Below the pieces are notes generated by a model. That model saw only the letters and a program-made list of their open reading frames with translations. It searched no databases and was not told the DNA's origin. From NCBI GenBank assembly GCA_934524965.1, contig CAKSYU010000005.1, positions 1-64,000 on the forward strand: a stretch of 64,000 nt of DNA. The letters are read 5' to 3'. The stretch is from an uncultured Angelakisella sp. GTDB taxonomy: Bacteria; Bacillota; Clostridia; Oscillospirales; Ruminococcaceae. The position numbers and the translations under genes were made by a program. The first letter of the stretch is position 1, and each line of letters opens with the position of its first letter. This document shows positions 1 to 8,382 of this stretch, in pieces.

Positions 1-229
1 TTTTCATCACCCTATTCTATTGTACCATATCTACGAGAAAAAACCCAGCTCCCACTGGACTTTTTCGACAAGCTGAGACGCCTATGTGGGCGTCTTTTTC
101 TTTTGAAAAAAACAACTTCTATCCTCACGTGCGCATGGGTGCGTCGCCCATATGCGCGTAAGCTGTTTTTGCCCTGAAATTCCACCTCCCCCCATCTGTA
201 AACTTTCCTTAAAAAATTGCCCCGCGTTA
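1..229. other. Intergenic region upstream of ruvC, no gene seen
   Basis: No convincing coding frame is present. It holds a terminator at 76-100 for whatever lies upstream, and an imperfect GC-rich dyad at 131-157 followed by a short T run near 166. The short reading frames here have no ribosome-binding site or family resemblance. Confidence 0.6.
76..100 (+). terminator. Rho-independent terminator of an upstream gene
   Basis: A 7-bp stem (AGACGCC 76-82 with GGCGTCT 89-95) is followed by a T run at 95-99. It probably ends a transcript entering from the left edge. Confidence 0.7.
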
Positions 230-258
230 TTGACGAACAAGCGTTCTTGTGGTACGAT
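230..258 (+). promoter_or_regulatory. Promoter of the ruvCAB operon
   Basis: TTGACG at 230-235 and TACGAT at 253-258 are separated by 17 nt, a good sigma-A promoter. The spacer contains a LexA box, so the operon is probably SOS-repressed. The transcript would start near 265, about 80 nt before ruvC. Confidence 0.75.
234..247. promoter_or_regulatory. LexA (SOS) operator
   Basis: CGAACAAGCGTTCT fits the Firmicutes SOS box GAAC-N4-GTTC and lies between the -35 and -10 of the ruvC promoter, where a repressor would block RNA polymerase. ruvAB is a classic LexA target in other bacteria, which supports the call. Confidence 0.75.
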
Positions 259-346
259 ATAAGATGTATCATTATGGGTAATCACGCCCTGATGAGTAAC
301 GGCGCAAACCGCCGGAAAACCGCGGAAAAGGGGAGGGAACAGCGCA

Positions 347-901
347 ATGCGTGTCATGGGCATCGACCCCGGCTACGCCATCGTCGGCGTGGGGCTGGTG
401 GATTACGATAATGTCCGCTTTTCGCTGGTGGAGTACGGCGCCATCACCACCCCCGCCGACCTGCCCTTCGAGACCCGCCTGCGGCAGATCTACGATGATA
501 TGGTGGGGCTGCTTACTCAGTACCGCCCCGATGCCGTCGCTATGGAGCAGCTGTTCTTCACCACCAACCGCACCACCGCCATCGCCGTGGCGGAGGCCCG
601 CGGCGTGCTCCTTCTGGCGGCGGAGCAGCAGGGGGTGCCGGTGTTCAGCTATACGCCGCTTCAGGTCAAATCGGCAGTGGTCGGCTACGGCAAGGCGGAA
701 AAGGAGCAGGTGATGGAAATGACCCGCCGCCTGCTGGGGCTTAAAGCCGTTCCCCAGCCCGATGACGCCGCCGATGCCCTTGCCATCGCCATCTGCCACG
801 GGCACAATGGCGGCAGCCGCCTGCCCACCGCCGCCCTTTCGGAGATCCGTGGCGGCAACCGCCGCGGCAAACCCATTAGCTACAAGGAGAAAAAGACATG
901 A
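347..901 (+). CDS. ruvC: Crossover junction endodeoxyribonuclease RuvC
   Basis: RuvC is the dimeric Holliday junction resolvase that makes paired nicks in four-way DNA after RuvAB has migrated the junction. The 184-residue length is normal for the family. The RNase H-like acidic residues are visible: Asp7 in MGIDPG, Glu67 in AMEQ, and Asp140/Asp143 in the DDAADA segment. The ATG at 347 follows a GGGAGGGAA-type ribosome-binding site. It is the first gene of a ruvCAB operon, and its last four bases overlap the ruvA start, suggesting translational coupling. The promoter carries a LexA box, so induction by DNA damage is likely. Confidence 0.97.
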   Translation: MRVMGIDPGYAIVGVGLVDYDNVRFSLVEYGAITTPADLPFETRLRQIYDDMVGLLTQYRPDAVAMEQLFFTTNRTTAIAVAEARGVLLLAAEQQGVPVFSYTPLQVKSAVVGYGKAEKEQVMEMTRRLLGLKAVPQPDDAADALAIAICHGHNGGSRLPTAALSEIRGGNRRGKPISYKEKKT

Positions 902-1515
902 TATACAGCATCAGCGGGCTGCTGCGTCAGGTAGCCCCCACCTATTGCGTCGTGGAGGCTTGTGGCGTCGGCTATCAGTGCTCCGCCTCCACCCATACCC
1001 TTTCCAGCCTTCCCGCGCGCGGGCAGGAGGTCACCCTGCTGACCCACCTGTGGGTCAAGGAGGACGGCGTGGAGCTGTTCGGCTTTTCCACCGAGCAGGA
1101 GCGCCATTGCTTCAAAATGCTCATCAGCGTTTCCGGCGTGGGACCCCGTGTGGCGCTTGCCATTCTCTCCGATGCCGCCCCGGATCGGCTGATGCTTTCT
1201 ATCGCCGCCGGCGATGCCAAAGCCCTTACCAGAGCGCAGGGGGTCGGCGCCAAGCTTGCCCAGCGCATTATTCTGGAACTGCGGGATAAGGTCAGCGATG
1301 ACGACCTCTCGGCGGAATTCGCCGCCGAAAGCGGCGGAGTGGAAATGGTCACCGGCAGCGTGCGCAGCACCGCCAAAAGCGAAGCCATCAGCGCACTGGT
1401 GGCGCTGGGCTACGGGCAGACCGATGCCGCCGCCGTCATCGCCCCGATGGAGGAGGGTCTCGCAGTCGATGAGCTGGTGCGCCGCGCCCTTAAATCCTTC
1501 AGCCGCGGCAAATAA
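898..1515 (+). CDS. ruvA: Holliday junction branch migration protein RuvA
   Basis: RuvA binds the four-way junction as a tetramer and loads the RuvB motor. The 205-residue product has the expected N-terminal OB-fold (MIYSISGLLRQV), central helix-hairpin-helix motifs (SGVGPRVALAILS, QGVGAKLAQRIILELRDK) and a C-terminal RuvB-binding domain rich in Ala/Asp (ALVALGYGQTDAAAVI). The start ATG overlaps the ruvC stop as ATGA. A 166-nt gap, much longer than usual inside this operon, separates it from ruvB. That gap is largely filled by a four-way-junction-like repeat. Confidence 0.96.
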   Translation: MIYSISGLLRQVAPTYCVVEACGVGYQCSASTHTLSSLPARGQEVTLLTHLWVKEDGVELFGFSTEQERHCFKMLISVSGVGPRVALAILSDAAPDRLMLSIAAGDAKALTRAQGVGAKLAQRIILELRDKVSDDDLSAEFAAESGGVEMVTGSVRSTAKSEAISALVALGYGQTDAAAVIAPMEEGLAVDELVRRALKSFSRGK

Positions 1516-1553
1516 TAAAACTGTTTTTTGAACTTCGCGCAGCGGGCTTGGTC

Positions 1554-1636
1554 GGGGCGCAGTCCCGCCGCCCTGCGGGCGGCGAAAGCAGGCTCCGCCT
1601 GCTTTGTTCCGGCTTCGCCGGAACGGGCTGCGCCCC
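1554..1636. repeat. Four-way-junction repeat, copy A (perfect)
   Basis: The outer stem 1554-1565/1625-1636 (12 bp, one G-T) encloses three abutting perfect hairpins. These are 1566-1573/1577-1584 (8 bp, loop tgc), 1585-1593/1597-1605 (9 bp, loop tcc) and 1606-1613/1617-1624 (8 bp, loop ttc). No base is left unpaired at the junction. There is no T run, so it is not an ordinary terminator. It lies between ruvA and ruvB. Confidence 0.85.
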
Positions 1637-1681
1637 CTCTGCCCGCCCCACCGACTACTCCCAAAGAGAGGAGACTACACC

Positions 1682-2752
1682 ATGTTCGATAGAGGCAAAC
1701 AGCCAGAATACGAGATGGATATGGAAAACCGCTTTGTCGCGCCGGAGGTCACGGAAAATGACTGCGACAATGAGTTTTCGCTTCGTCCGCACACCCTCGA
1801 GGAATACATCGGGCAGGAGCAGGTCAAGGAAAACCTGTCGGTCTTTATGCAGGCGGCAAAGCTCCGCGGCGAGCCGCTGGACCATGTGCTGCTTTACGGC
1901 CCTCCCGGCTTGGGCAAGACCACCCTTTCGCAGATCATCGCGGCGGAAATGGGGGTCAATATCCGCATTACCAGTGGGCCTGCCATCGAAAAGCCCGGTG
2001 ACCTTGCCGCACTGCTTACCAACCTCAATGAAAACGATATCCTGTTCATCGATGAGATCCACCGCCTGAACCGCAGTGTGGAGGAGGTGCTGTACCCCGC
2101 CATGGAGGACTACGCCCTCGATATCATCATCGGCAAGGGCCCCAGCGCCCGTTCCATTCGCATCGATCTGCCCCGCTTCACCTTGGTGGGCGCCACCACC
2201 CGTGCCGGTCAGCTTTCCGCCCCGCTGCGGGATCGCTTCGGCGTTGTGTTCCGTCTGGAGCTTTACACGCCGGAGGAGCTTTCGCAGATCGTTACCCGCT
2301 CCGCCGGGATCCTCGGCATTCCCTGTGAAGCCGCCGGCGCCATGGAGCTTGCCCGCCGCAGCCGCGGCACCCCCCGTATCGCCAACCGCTTTCTGAAGCG
2401 GGTTCGGGACTTTGCCCAGGTGCAGGGCAGCGGCGTCATCACGCCGGATATTGCCGCCGAAGCGCTGGAACGGCTGGAGGTGGATTACCTCGGGCTGGAC
2501 CGTGTGGACCGCCGGATCCTCTCCACCATCATTCAGAACTACGCCGGAGGGCCTGTCGGCTTGGATACCCTTGCCGCCGCCGTCGGCGAGGAGAGCGTGA
2601 CGCTGGAAGATGTCTACGAGCCGTACCTCATGCAGATCGGCTTTTTGGCAAGAACGCCGCGGGGACGCTGCGTGACCCGCCTTGCCTATAACCATCTCCA
2701 TCTGGAGGCACCGGACGGCGTGCCGGACGCCCAAATGACGCTGCAATTCTGA
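1682..2752 (+). CDS. ruvB: Holliday junction branch migration helicase RuvB
   Basis: RuvB is the AAA+ hexameric motor that drives branch migration on RuvA-bound junctions. From the ATG at 1682, preceded by AGAGAGGAG, the product is 356 residues, close to the family norm. Walker A (GPPGLGKTT, residues 73-81), Walker B (LFIDEIHRL, Asp124/Glu125), the sensor/arginine-finger region around APLRDRFG, and the C-terminal winged helix ([12 protein letters not shown]) are all present. The frame is open further upstream, but that extension runs through the GC-hairpin repeat and has no ribosome-binding site, so the shorter start is preferred. Confidence 0.97.
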   Translation: MFDRGKQPEYEMDMENRFVAPEVTENDCDNEFSLRPHTLEEYIGQEQVKENLSVFMQAAKLRGEPLDHVLLYGPPGLGKTTLSQIIAAEMGVNIRITSGPAIEKPGDLAALLTNLNENDILFIDEIHRLNRSVEEVLYPAMEDYALDIIIGKGPSARSIRIDLPRFTLVGATTRAGQLSAPLRDRFGVVFRLELYTPEELSQIVTRSAGILGIPCEAAGAMELARRSRGTPRIANRFLKRVRDFAQVQGSGVITPDIAAEALERLEVDYLGLDRVDRRILSTIIQNYAGGPVGLDTLAAAVGEESVTLEDVYEPYLMQIGFLARTPRGRCVTRLAYNHLHLEAPDGVPDAQMTLQF

Positions 2753-2755
2753 GCC

Positions 2756-3442
2756 ATGGAAAAGCGGAAAAACCGCCTGCTGCCGGTGCTATTGGCAGCG
2801 CTGGCAGTCGGGCTTGTCTTACTGGGACTGGACTATTGGAACCTTTTGCCCCATAGAACTTATACGGCGGAGCATTTCGGCATCGAAACGCTGCAAAGCC
2901 CCTTGGACGCCGACGGCGACGGTATCGATGACTATACCGATATCCTGCTGGGGGCGCGCAGGGACGCCGAAAATCACCCCAAATACGATCCCGGCTATTT
3001 TGCCGGCGGCTACCCGCCGGAGGACAGGGGCGTTTGCACCGATGTGGTGTGGCGCGCCCTTCAGAATGCGGGCTACGACCTCAAGACATTGATCGACGCC
3101 GATATTGCGGAAAATACCTCCCTTTACCTGCGGGTACAGGGGAATCCCGACCCCAACATCGACTTTCGCCGGGTGCCGAATTTGCGAGTGTTTTTTGAGC
3201 GGTACGCCGAAAGCCTGACTACCGATCCGGAGGATATCGCCGCATGGCAGCCGGGGGATATCGTGACCTTTGAGGGACGGCACATCGGCATTATCTCCGA
3301 TAAGCGGAACAGGGACGGGATACCGTACCTCATTCACAACAGCGGACAGCCCAAAAGGGAGGAGGACGCCCTGCTGCGCTGCCACCGTAACCACCCCATT
3401 TCGGGGCATTTCCGCTGGAACGGCGGAACCAAAACTGATTGA
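2756..3442 (+). CDS. Membrane-anchored DUF1287 family protein
   Basis: This 228-residue protein has one N-terminal membrane anchor (LLPVLLAALAVGLVLLGL, about residues 8-27) and an extracytoplasmic DUF1287 domain. The domain has an NlpC/P60-like papain fold, with a candidate nucleophile Cys in RGVCTDVVWRA and a His in GRHIGIIS. An EF-hand-like DADGDGIDD segment near residue 52 suggests calcium binding. Cell-wall peptide hydrolysis is a plausible role but is inferred from fold only. It starts 3 nt after the ruvB stop, so it is probably co-transcribed with ruvCAB, and glmM follows 19 nt downstream. Confidence 0.8.
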   Translation: MEKRKNRLLPVLLAALAVGLVLLGLDYWNLLPHRTYTAEHFGIETLQSPLDADGDGIDDYTDILLGARRDAENHPKYDPGYFAGGYPPEDRGVCTDVVWRALQNAGYDLKTLIDADIAENTSLYLRVQGNPDPNIDFRRVPNLRVFFERYAESLTTDPEDIAAWQPGDIVTFEGRHIGIISDKRNRDGIPYLIHNSGQPKREEDALLRCHRNHPISGHFRWNGGTKTD

Positions 3443-3461
3443 GAAAGCGAGACGAAACGAT

Positions 3462-4814
3462 ATGGGCAGACTGTTTGGAACAGACGGCATTCGCGGCATT
3501 GCCAACCGCGATCTTTCCCTTCGCCGTGCCACTGAGGTGGGTATGGCGCTGGCAGAGGTGATCCGCTCGGAGCACCCCGGCGAGCGCCCTGCCGTGGTCA
3601 TCGGACGGGATACCAGACTTTCCGGCGATATGCTGCAGTCGGCGCTTGCCGGCGGACTGATGGCGGGCGGTGCCGATGTGGTGCTGCTGGGGGTCATTCC
3701 CACGCCGGCGGTGGCTTACCTTACCGTGCAGAAAAAGGCGGCGGCGGGCGTGGTTATTTCCGCCTCCCACAACCCCTACGAGTTCAACGGCATCAAAATT
3801 TTCGGACCGGAGGGCTACAAGCTGACCGATGACGAGGAGGACGAGATCGAGCGTATGCTCCTCGATCGGGATATCCCTATGATCCCGGTGGAGCCGGAGG
3901 AGATCGGCGTCTGCACCGAGGACCACGAGGCGGCAGCGTTTTATGCCGAATATCTTGCCTCCACCGTACCGGAGCGGTTGGACGGTATGCGGGTGCTGGC
4001 GGACTGCTCTAACGGCGCCGCCTGCCGTACCGCAGGGCTGCTGTTCTCTCTCTTGGGCGCCGAGGCGACCATACTGTGCGACGCCCCCGACGGCACCAAC
4101 ATCAATCGGGCGTGCGGCAGCACCCATGTGGAGCATCTGGCAAGCCTGATGGTCGGCGGCAAATACGATTTGGCGGTTGCCTTTGACGGTGATGCCGACC
4201 GTTGCCTTGCTGTGGACGAAAAGGGCAATGTGGTCAACGGCGACCAGATGATCGCTATTTTTGCACGGCAGATGAAAGCTGAGGGCAGGCTTTCCGGCAG
4301 CGCTGCCGTGGTAACGGTGATGAGCAGCTTCGGCTTTTTCCGCTTTGCAAAGGAGAATGGGATTCACGCCGAGACCACCAAGGTGGGCGACCGTTATGTG
4401 CTGGAGAATATGCGCAAAAACGGCTACAACATCGGAGGCGAGCAGTCGGGACATATCATTTTTCGGGAATATATGCCTACCGGAGACGGAGAGCTTTCCG
4501 CCATTCAGCTGATGCGGGTAATGAAGCTGACCGGCGAGCCGCTGAGCGGGCTGGCGGGCAGAATGCCGGTAACGCCGCAGGTGCTGCTGAATGTGGAGGC
4601 AGACCGCGACATGAAAGAGGCTCTGCATGAAAGTCCCGAAATGGAAGCGCTCATCGAGGAGTGCGAGGAACGGCTGGGCGATACCGGTCGTATCCTGATC
4701 CGAGCCAGCGGCACCGAGCCGCTGATCCGCGTGATGGTGGAGGGCGAGGACGCCGACCTCATTCGGGAGCTGGCGGAGCGGCTGGCAGCGGGCTGCGAAA
4801 AGCTGCTGCGATAA
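3462..4814 (+). CDS. glmM: Phosphoglucosamine mutase GlmM
   Basis: GlmM interconverts glucosamine-6-phosphate and glucosamine-1-phosphate, the step feeding UDP-GlcNAc and peptidoglycan synthesis. The 450-residue product begins MGRLFGTDGIRG, the family signature. It has the phosphoserine loop ISASHNPYEFNG (Ser102), the metal-binding loop FDGDADR, the sugar-binding loop GGEQSGH, and the C-terminal phosphate loop RASGTEPLIRVM. The start at 3462 is set by this alignment; upstream in-frame sequence overlaps the DUF1287 gene and is not expected to be translated. Confidence 0.96.
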   Translation: MGRLFGTDGIRGIANRDLSLRRATEVGMALAEVIRSEHPGERPAVVIGRDTRLSGDMLQSALAGGLMAGGADVVLLGVIPTPAVAYLTVQKKAAAGVVISASHNPYEFNGIKIFGPEGYKLTDDEEDEIERMLLDRDIPMIPVEPEEIGVCTEDHEAAAFYAEYLASTVPERLDGMRVLADCSNGAACRTAGLLFSLLGAEATILCDAPDGTNINRACGSTHVEHLASLMVGGKYDLAVAFDGDADRCLAVDEKGNVVNGDQMIAIFARQMKAEGRLSGSAAVVTVMSSFGFFRFAKENGIHAETTKVGDRYVLENMRKNGYNIGGEQSGHIIFREYMPTGDGELSAIQLMRVMKLTGEPLSGLAGRMPVTPQVLLNVEADRDMKEALHESPEMEALIEECEERLGDTGRILIRASGTEPLIRVMVEGEDADLIRELAERLAAGCEKLLR

Positions 4815-4874
4815 AGCGAAAATTGGTGCAGACCTTGTGGTTTGTACAGGCTATAAAGCATAGAGCGACAGAAA

Positions 4875-5759
4875 GTGAGTAAAACCATGCGCATTGCAGA
4901 CCAGTGGCAGGATTTTGAGATACTGGATACCAGCAGCGGTGAAAAGCTGGAGCGGTGGGGCGATACCCTGCTGATCCGACCCGATCCGCAGGTCATCTGG
5001 AAGCCGGAAAAGGGCGAGATATGGCAGAGGGCAGATGCCCGCTACAACCGTTCCAGCGCGGGCGGCGGCAGCTGGCAGATCTACCGCAGCCACCCCCAGT
5101 TCTGGACGATCCGCTACCGCGACCTGCGCTTCAAGATCAGTCCCACCGGCTTTAAGCACACGGGGCTGTTCCCGGAGCAGGCGGTCAACTGGGACTTTTT
5201 CCGCGAGAAGATAGAGACGGCGGGCAGACCCATTCGCGTCCTTAACCTGTTTGCCTATACCGGCGGCGCGACTTTGGCGTGCGCGGCGGCGGGCGCTGCC
5301 GTGTGCCACGTTGACGCCAGCAAGGGTATGGTGGCATGGGCGCGGGAAAACCAGCAGCTCTCGGGGCTTGCGGAAAAGCCGATCCGCTGGATTGTGGACG
5401 ACTGCCAGAAGTTTGTGGAGCGGGAGATCCGCCGGGGGAGCCTGTATGACGGCGTCATTATGGACCCGCCCAGCTACGGCAGGGGCCCCGGCGGTGAGGT
5501 ATGGAAGCTGGAGGACTCGGTGTATGACTTGGTGAAGCTGTGCGCCGGTGTGCTGACCGAAAATCCGCTGTTTTTTGCCATCAACTCCTACACCACGGGG
5601 CTTAGCCCCAGCGTGATGGAATATATCCTGAACACCACCGTCAGCCGCCGCTTTGCGGGGAAGGGCGAGACCTTCTCCTCAGAGATCGGGCTGCCGGTCA
5701 CAGCCACCGGCTGCCCATTGCCCTGCGGCTCTACCGCCGTGTGGCACAGCAGGGACTGA
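4875..5759 (+). CDS. Class I SAM-dependent methyltransferase, RlmI/K-like
   Basis: This 294-residue enzyme resembles the RlmI/RlmK group of 23S rRNA methyltransferases, including Firmicutes members without a PUA domain. The SAM-binding motif is LNLFAYTGGATLACAAAGA, followed by the acidic motif HVDASKGMVAWARENQQL and the catalytic-type DPPSYGRG motif. The middle DPPSYGRGPGGEVWKLED fits cytosine-C5 or guanine-N2 rRNA methyltransferases; the exact target cannot be told. A GTG at 4875 gives this start; an ATG at 4887 is an alternative, since neither has a strong ribosome-binding site. Confidence 0.8.
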   Translation: MSKTMRIADQWQDFEILDTSSGEKLERWGDTLLIRPDPQVIWKPEKGEIWQRADARYNRSSAGGGSWQIYRSHPQFWTIRYRDLRFKISPTGFKHTGLFPEQAVNWDFFREKIETAGRPIRVLNLFAYTGGATLACAAAGAAVCHVDASKGMVAWARENQQLSGLAEKPIRWIVDDCQKFVEREIRRGSLYDGVIMDPPSYGRGPGGEVWKLEDSVYDLVKLCAGVLTENPLFFAINSYTTGLSPSVMEYILNTTVSRRFAGKGETFSSEIGLPVTATGCPLPCGSTAVWHSRD

Positions 5760-5786
5760 GACTACGAAAAAGCGAGGAAACGCATT

Positions 5787-6632
5787 TTGAAAAAGCTGAT
5801 CGAAACCGAGCATATCTCCTTCAGCTACGAGGAGGAGACCGGACTGCCGCTGGTGCTGGAGGACGTAAGCATCAGCATCGGGCAGGGGGAATTTGTAGCG
5901 GTTCTGGGGCACAACGGCTCCGGCAAATCCACCTTTGCCAAGCACTGCAACGCCGTGCTGCTGCCCCGCACCGGCACCGTGACGGTGGACGGCATGGATA
6001 CGAAGGACGAGGACAAGCTGTTTGAGATCCGTCAGTGCGCCGGCATGGTGTTCCAGAACCCCGATAATCAGATCGTGGCGACGGTGGTGGAGGAGGACGT
6101 GGCGTTTGCCCCCGAAAATATGGGGGTGGAGCCCTCCGAGATCCGCCGCCGTGTGGACGAGGCGCTGAAGGCAGTGGGTATGTACGAATACCGCGAAAGC
6201 GCGCCCCACCAACTCAGCGGTGGGCAGAAGCAGCGGGTCGCCATTGCGGGCATTATCGCCATGCAGCCCCGCTGTATCCTGCTGGACGAGCCGACTGCCA
6301 TGCTGGACCCCCGCGGACGCCGCGAGGTGATGAAGGTACTGCGGCAATTAAATCGTGAAAAGGGCATTACCGTGGTGCTCATCACCCACTACATGGAGGA
6401 AGCCGCTGAGTGCGACCGTGTCATAGTGATGGACGACGGTAGGGTGCTGATGGACGATGTGCCCCGTAAGGTATTCAGCCATGTGGCGGAGCTGCGGCAG
6501 GTGGGGCTGGACGTGCCCCAGACCACCGAGCTGATGACGATCCTGAAGGAAGCCGGTCTGCCGGTGCAGGCGGATATCATTGACGAGCAGGAGTGCATCG
6601 AGGCACTGAAGACCCTGCTGACGACCCGATAA
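5787..6632 (+). CDS. ecfA1: ECF transporter ATPase EcfA1
   Basis: This is one of the two ATPases of the energy-coupling factor module that powers vitamin and metal uptake through interchangeable S-components. The 281-residue product has Walker A (GHNGSGKST), the Q-loop (VFQNPDNQIVATVVEEDVAFAPENMG, typical of EcfA), the LSGGQKQRVAIAG signature and Walker B (CILLDEPTAML). The start is a TTG at 5787 behind GAGGAAA; there is no nearby in-frame ATG. It is the first gene of an ecfA1-ecfA2-ecfT-truA run. The module probably also serves the S-component at 36055. Confidence 0.93.
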   Translation: MKKLIETEHISFSYEEETGLPLVLEDVSISIGQGEFVAVLGHNGSGKSTFAKHCNAVLLPRTGTVTVDGMDTKDEDKLFEIRQCAGMVFQNPDNQIVATVVEEDVAFAPENMGVEPSEIRRRVDEALKAVGMYEYRESAPHQLSGGQKQRVAIAGIIAMQPRCILLDEPTAMLDPRGRREVMKVLRQLNREKGITVVLITHYMEEAAECDRVIVMDDGRVLMDDVPRKVFSHVAELRQVGLDVPQTTELMTILKEAGLPVQADIIDEQECIEALKTLLTTR

Positions 6633-6642
6633 GGGAGGAACT

Positions 6643-7515
6643 GTGCAGAATATGTCTATCATCAAAACCGAGCATTTAACGCATATTTATTCGCAGGGCA
6701 CCCCCTATGAGCGGGCGGCGCTGCGGGATTTCAACATCGAGATAGAGGAGGGGGAGTTTGCCGGCATCATCGGGCATACCGGCTCCGGCAAATCCACCTT
6801 TATCCAGCACCTGAACGGGCTGCTGGCGCCCACCGAGGGCAAGGTGTACATTGACGGCGAGGACCTGTGGGCGGATAAAAAAGATCTGCGGCGCTTCCGC
6901 TTCAAGGTGGGGCTGGTGTTCCAGTACCCCGAATACCAGCTGTTCGGCGAGACGGTGGCGGCAGATGTCGCCTTTGGCCCCACCAACATGGGGCTGCCCC
7001 CCGAGGAAGTGGAAAAGCGGGTGAAGGAATCGCTGCGCTTTGTGGGGCTGAGTGAAGATGTGATGGAAAAAAGCCCGTTTGAGCTCAGCGGCGGGCAGAA
7101 GCGCCGTGTCGCCATTGCCGGTGTGCTGGCGATGGACCCCAAGGTGCTGGTGCTGGACGAGCCGACGGCGGGACTGGACCCCCGCGGCAGAGACACCATT
7201 CTGGGCGAGATAAGGGAATACCACGAGGAGCGCAAAAACACTGTGCTGCTGGTGAGCCACAGCATGGAGGACATTGCCCAGTACGCCAAAAAAGCGCTGG
7301 TCATTGCCGAGGGACGCCCCGCGATGTACGATACGGTGGAGAACATCTTTGCCCGCACCGAGGAGCTGACTGCCATGGGACTTGCCGTGCCGCAGATCAG
7401 CCGTGTCTTTGCCGGACTGCGCGCCGCAGGCTGCGCCGTGCCGGAGAATATCTACACCGTGGAGGGGGCGGCTGCCGCGATCCTTACCGCTGTGAAAGGG
7501 GGTGCCGCCCGATGA
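6643..7515 (+). CDS. ecfA2: ECF transporter ATPase EcfA2
   Basis: This is the second ECF ATPase, 290 residues, forming a heterodimer with EcfA1 beneath EcfT. It has Walker A (GHTGSGKST), the Q-loop (VFQYPEYQLFGETVAADVAFGPTNMG), the LSGGQKRRVAIAG signature and Walker B (VLVLDEPTAGLDP). The GTG at 6643 sits very close to the AGGGAGG site, and the in-frame ATG at 6652 is a reasonable alternative. The gene lies 10 nt after ecfA1 and overlaps ecfT by four bases, so the three proteins are probably made stoichiometrically. Confidence 0.93.
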   Translation: MQNMSIIKTEHLTHIYSQGTPYERAALRDFNIEIEEGEFAGIIGHTGSGKSTFIQHLNGLLAPTEGKVYIDGEDLWADKKDLRRFRFKVGLVFQYPEYQLFGETVAADVAFGPTNMGLPPEEVEKRVKESLRFVGLSEDVMEKSPFELSGGQKRRVAIAGVLAMDPKVLVLDEPTAGLDPRGRDTILGEIREYHEERKNTVLLVSHSMEDIAQYAKKALVIAEGRPAMYDTVENIFARTEELTAMGLAVPQISRVFAGLRAAGCAVPENIYTVEGAAAAILTAVKGGAAR

Positions 7516-8333
7516 TCCGCGATATTACCATCGGACAGTATTTCCCCGGGCAGAGCGCCCTGCACAAGATGGACCCCCGCATAAAAATACTGCTTTCGAT
7601 CCTGTACATCGTTATGCTGTTTGTGGCGGACAATATGTGGGGACTGCTGCTGGGCGTGCTGTTTGGCTTCCTTGCCTATGTTATCAGCCGGATCCCGCTT
7701 TCGATGATCTGGAAGTCCATGAAGCCGGTGGTGCCCATCGTCATCTTTACGGCGGTGCTGAACCTGTTTCTTTCCACCGGCGACCCGCTGTGGCAGTGGA
7801 AGTTCCTGAAGATCACCAAGGAGGGCATCGAAACGGCGGTGTTCATGTCGGTCAGGATTTTGTGCCTCATCGCGGGTACCTCGCTGCTGACCTATACCAC
7901 ATCGCCCATCGCCCTCACCGACGGTATCGAGCGGCTGCTGTCACCGCTTAAAAAGATCAAGCTGCCGGTGCATGAGCTGGCGATGATGATGACCATTGCG
8001 CTGCGGTTTATCCCCACCCTCATCGAGGAGACCGATAAGATCATGTCCGCCCAGAAAGCACGCGGCGCGGACTTGGAAAGCGGCGGCGTGATGCAGCGTG
8101 CCAAGGCGCTGCTGCCCATTCTCATTCCGCTGTTTGTTTCGGCGTTCCGCCGCGCGGACGAGCTGGCGCTGGCGATGGAATGCCGCTGCTACCACGGCGG
8201 CGAGGGGCGCACCCGCATGAAGCAGATGAAGCTGCACGGGCGCGACCTGGTTTCCAGCCTTGTAACGGCGGCGGTTTTTGCCGGCGTGATACTGCTGAAC
8301 CGATATGTTAACCTTTTGCCAACGATTTGGTAA
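7512..8333 (+). CDS. ecfT: ECF transporter transmembrane subunit EcfT
   Basis: EcfT is the membrane scaffold that couples the EcfA1A2 dimer to substrate-specific S-components. The 273-residue protein shows several hydrophobic spans between about residues 25 and 130, then a long cytoplasmic coupling region. The first coupling motif, AQKARGAD, is canonical. The second reads AMECRCYHGG instead of the more common Ala-Arg-Gly form. The ATG overlaps the ecfA2 stop. No dedicated S-component is adjacent, consistent with a shared (group II) module. Confidence 0.92.
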   Translation: MIRDITIGQYFPGQSALHKMDPRIKILLSILYIVMLFVADNMWGLLLGVLFGFLAYVISRIPLSMIWKSMKPVVPIVIFTAVLNLFLSTGDPLWQWKFLKITKEGIETAVFMSVRILCLIAGTSLLTYTTSPIALTDGIERLLSPLKKIKLPVHELAMMMTIALRFIPTLIEETDKIMSAQKARGADLESGGVMQRAKALLPILIPLFVSAFRRADELALAMECRCYHGGEGRTRMKQMKLHGRDLVSSLVTAAVFAGVILLNRYVNLLPTIW

Positions 8334-8382
8334 TAACCTTGTGATAAAGCTGTGATACGATAAGAGTGGAGGTGCCCTGCCT

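Noticed and set aside
1554-1636. Four-way-junction elements as intrinsic terminators
   Set aside because: None of the seven copies is followed by a T run, and proper terminators occur separately near several of them (13614, 56751, 62026).
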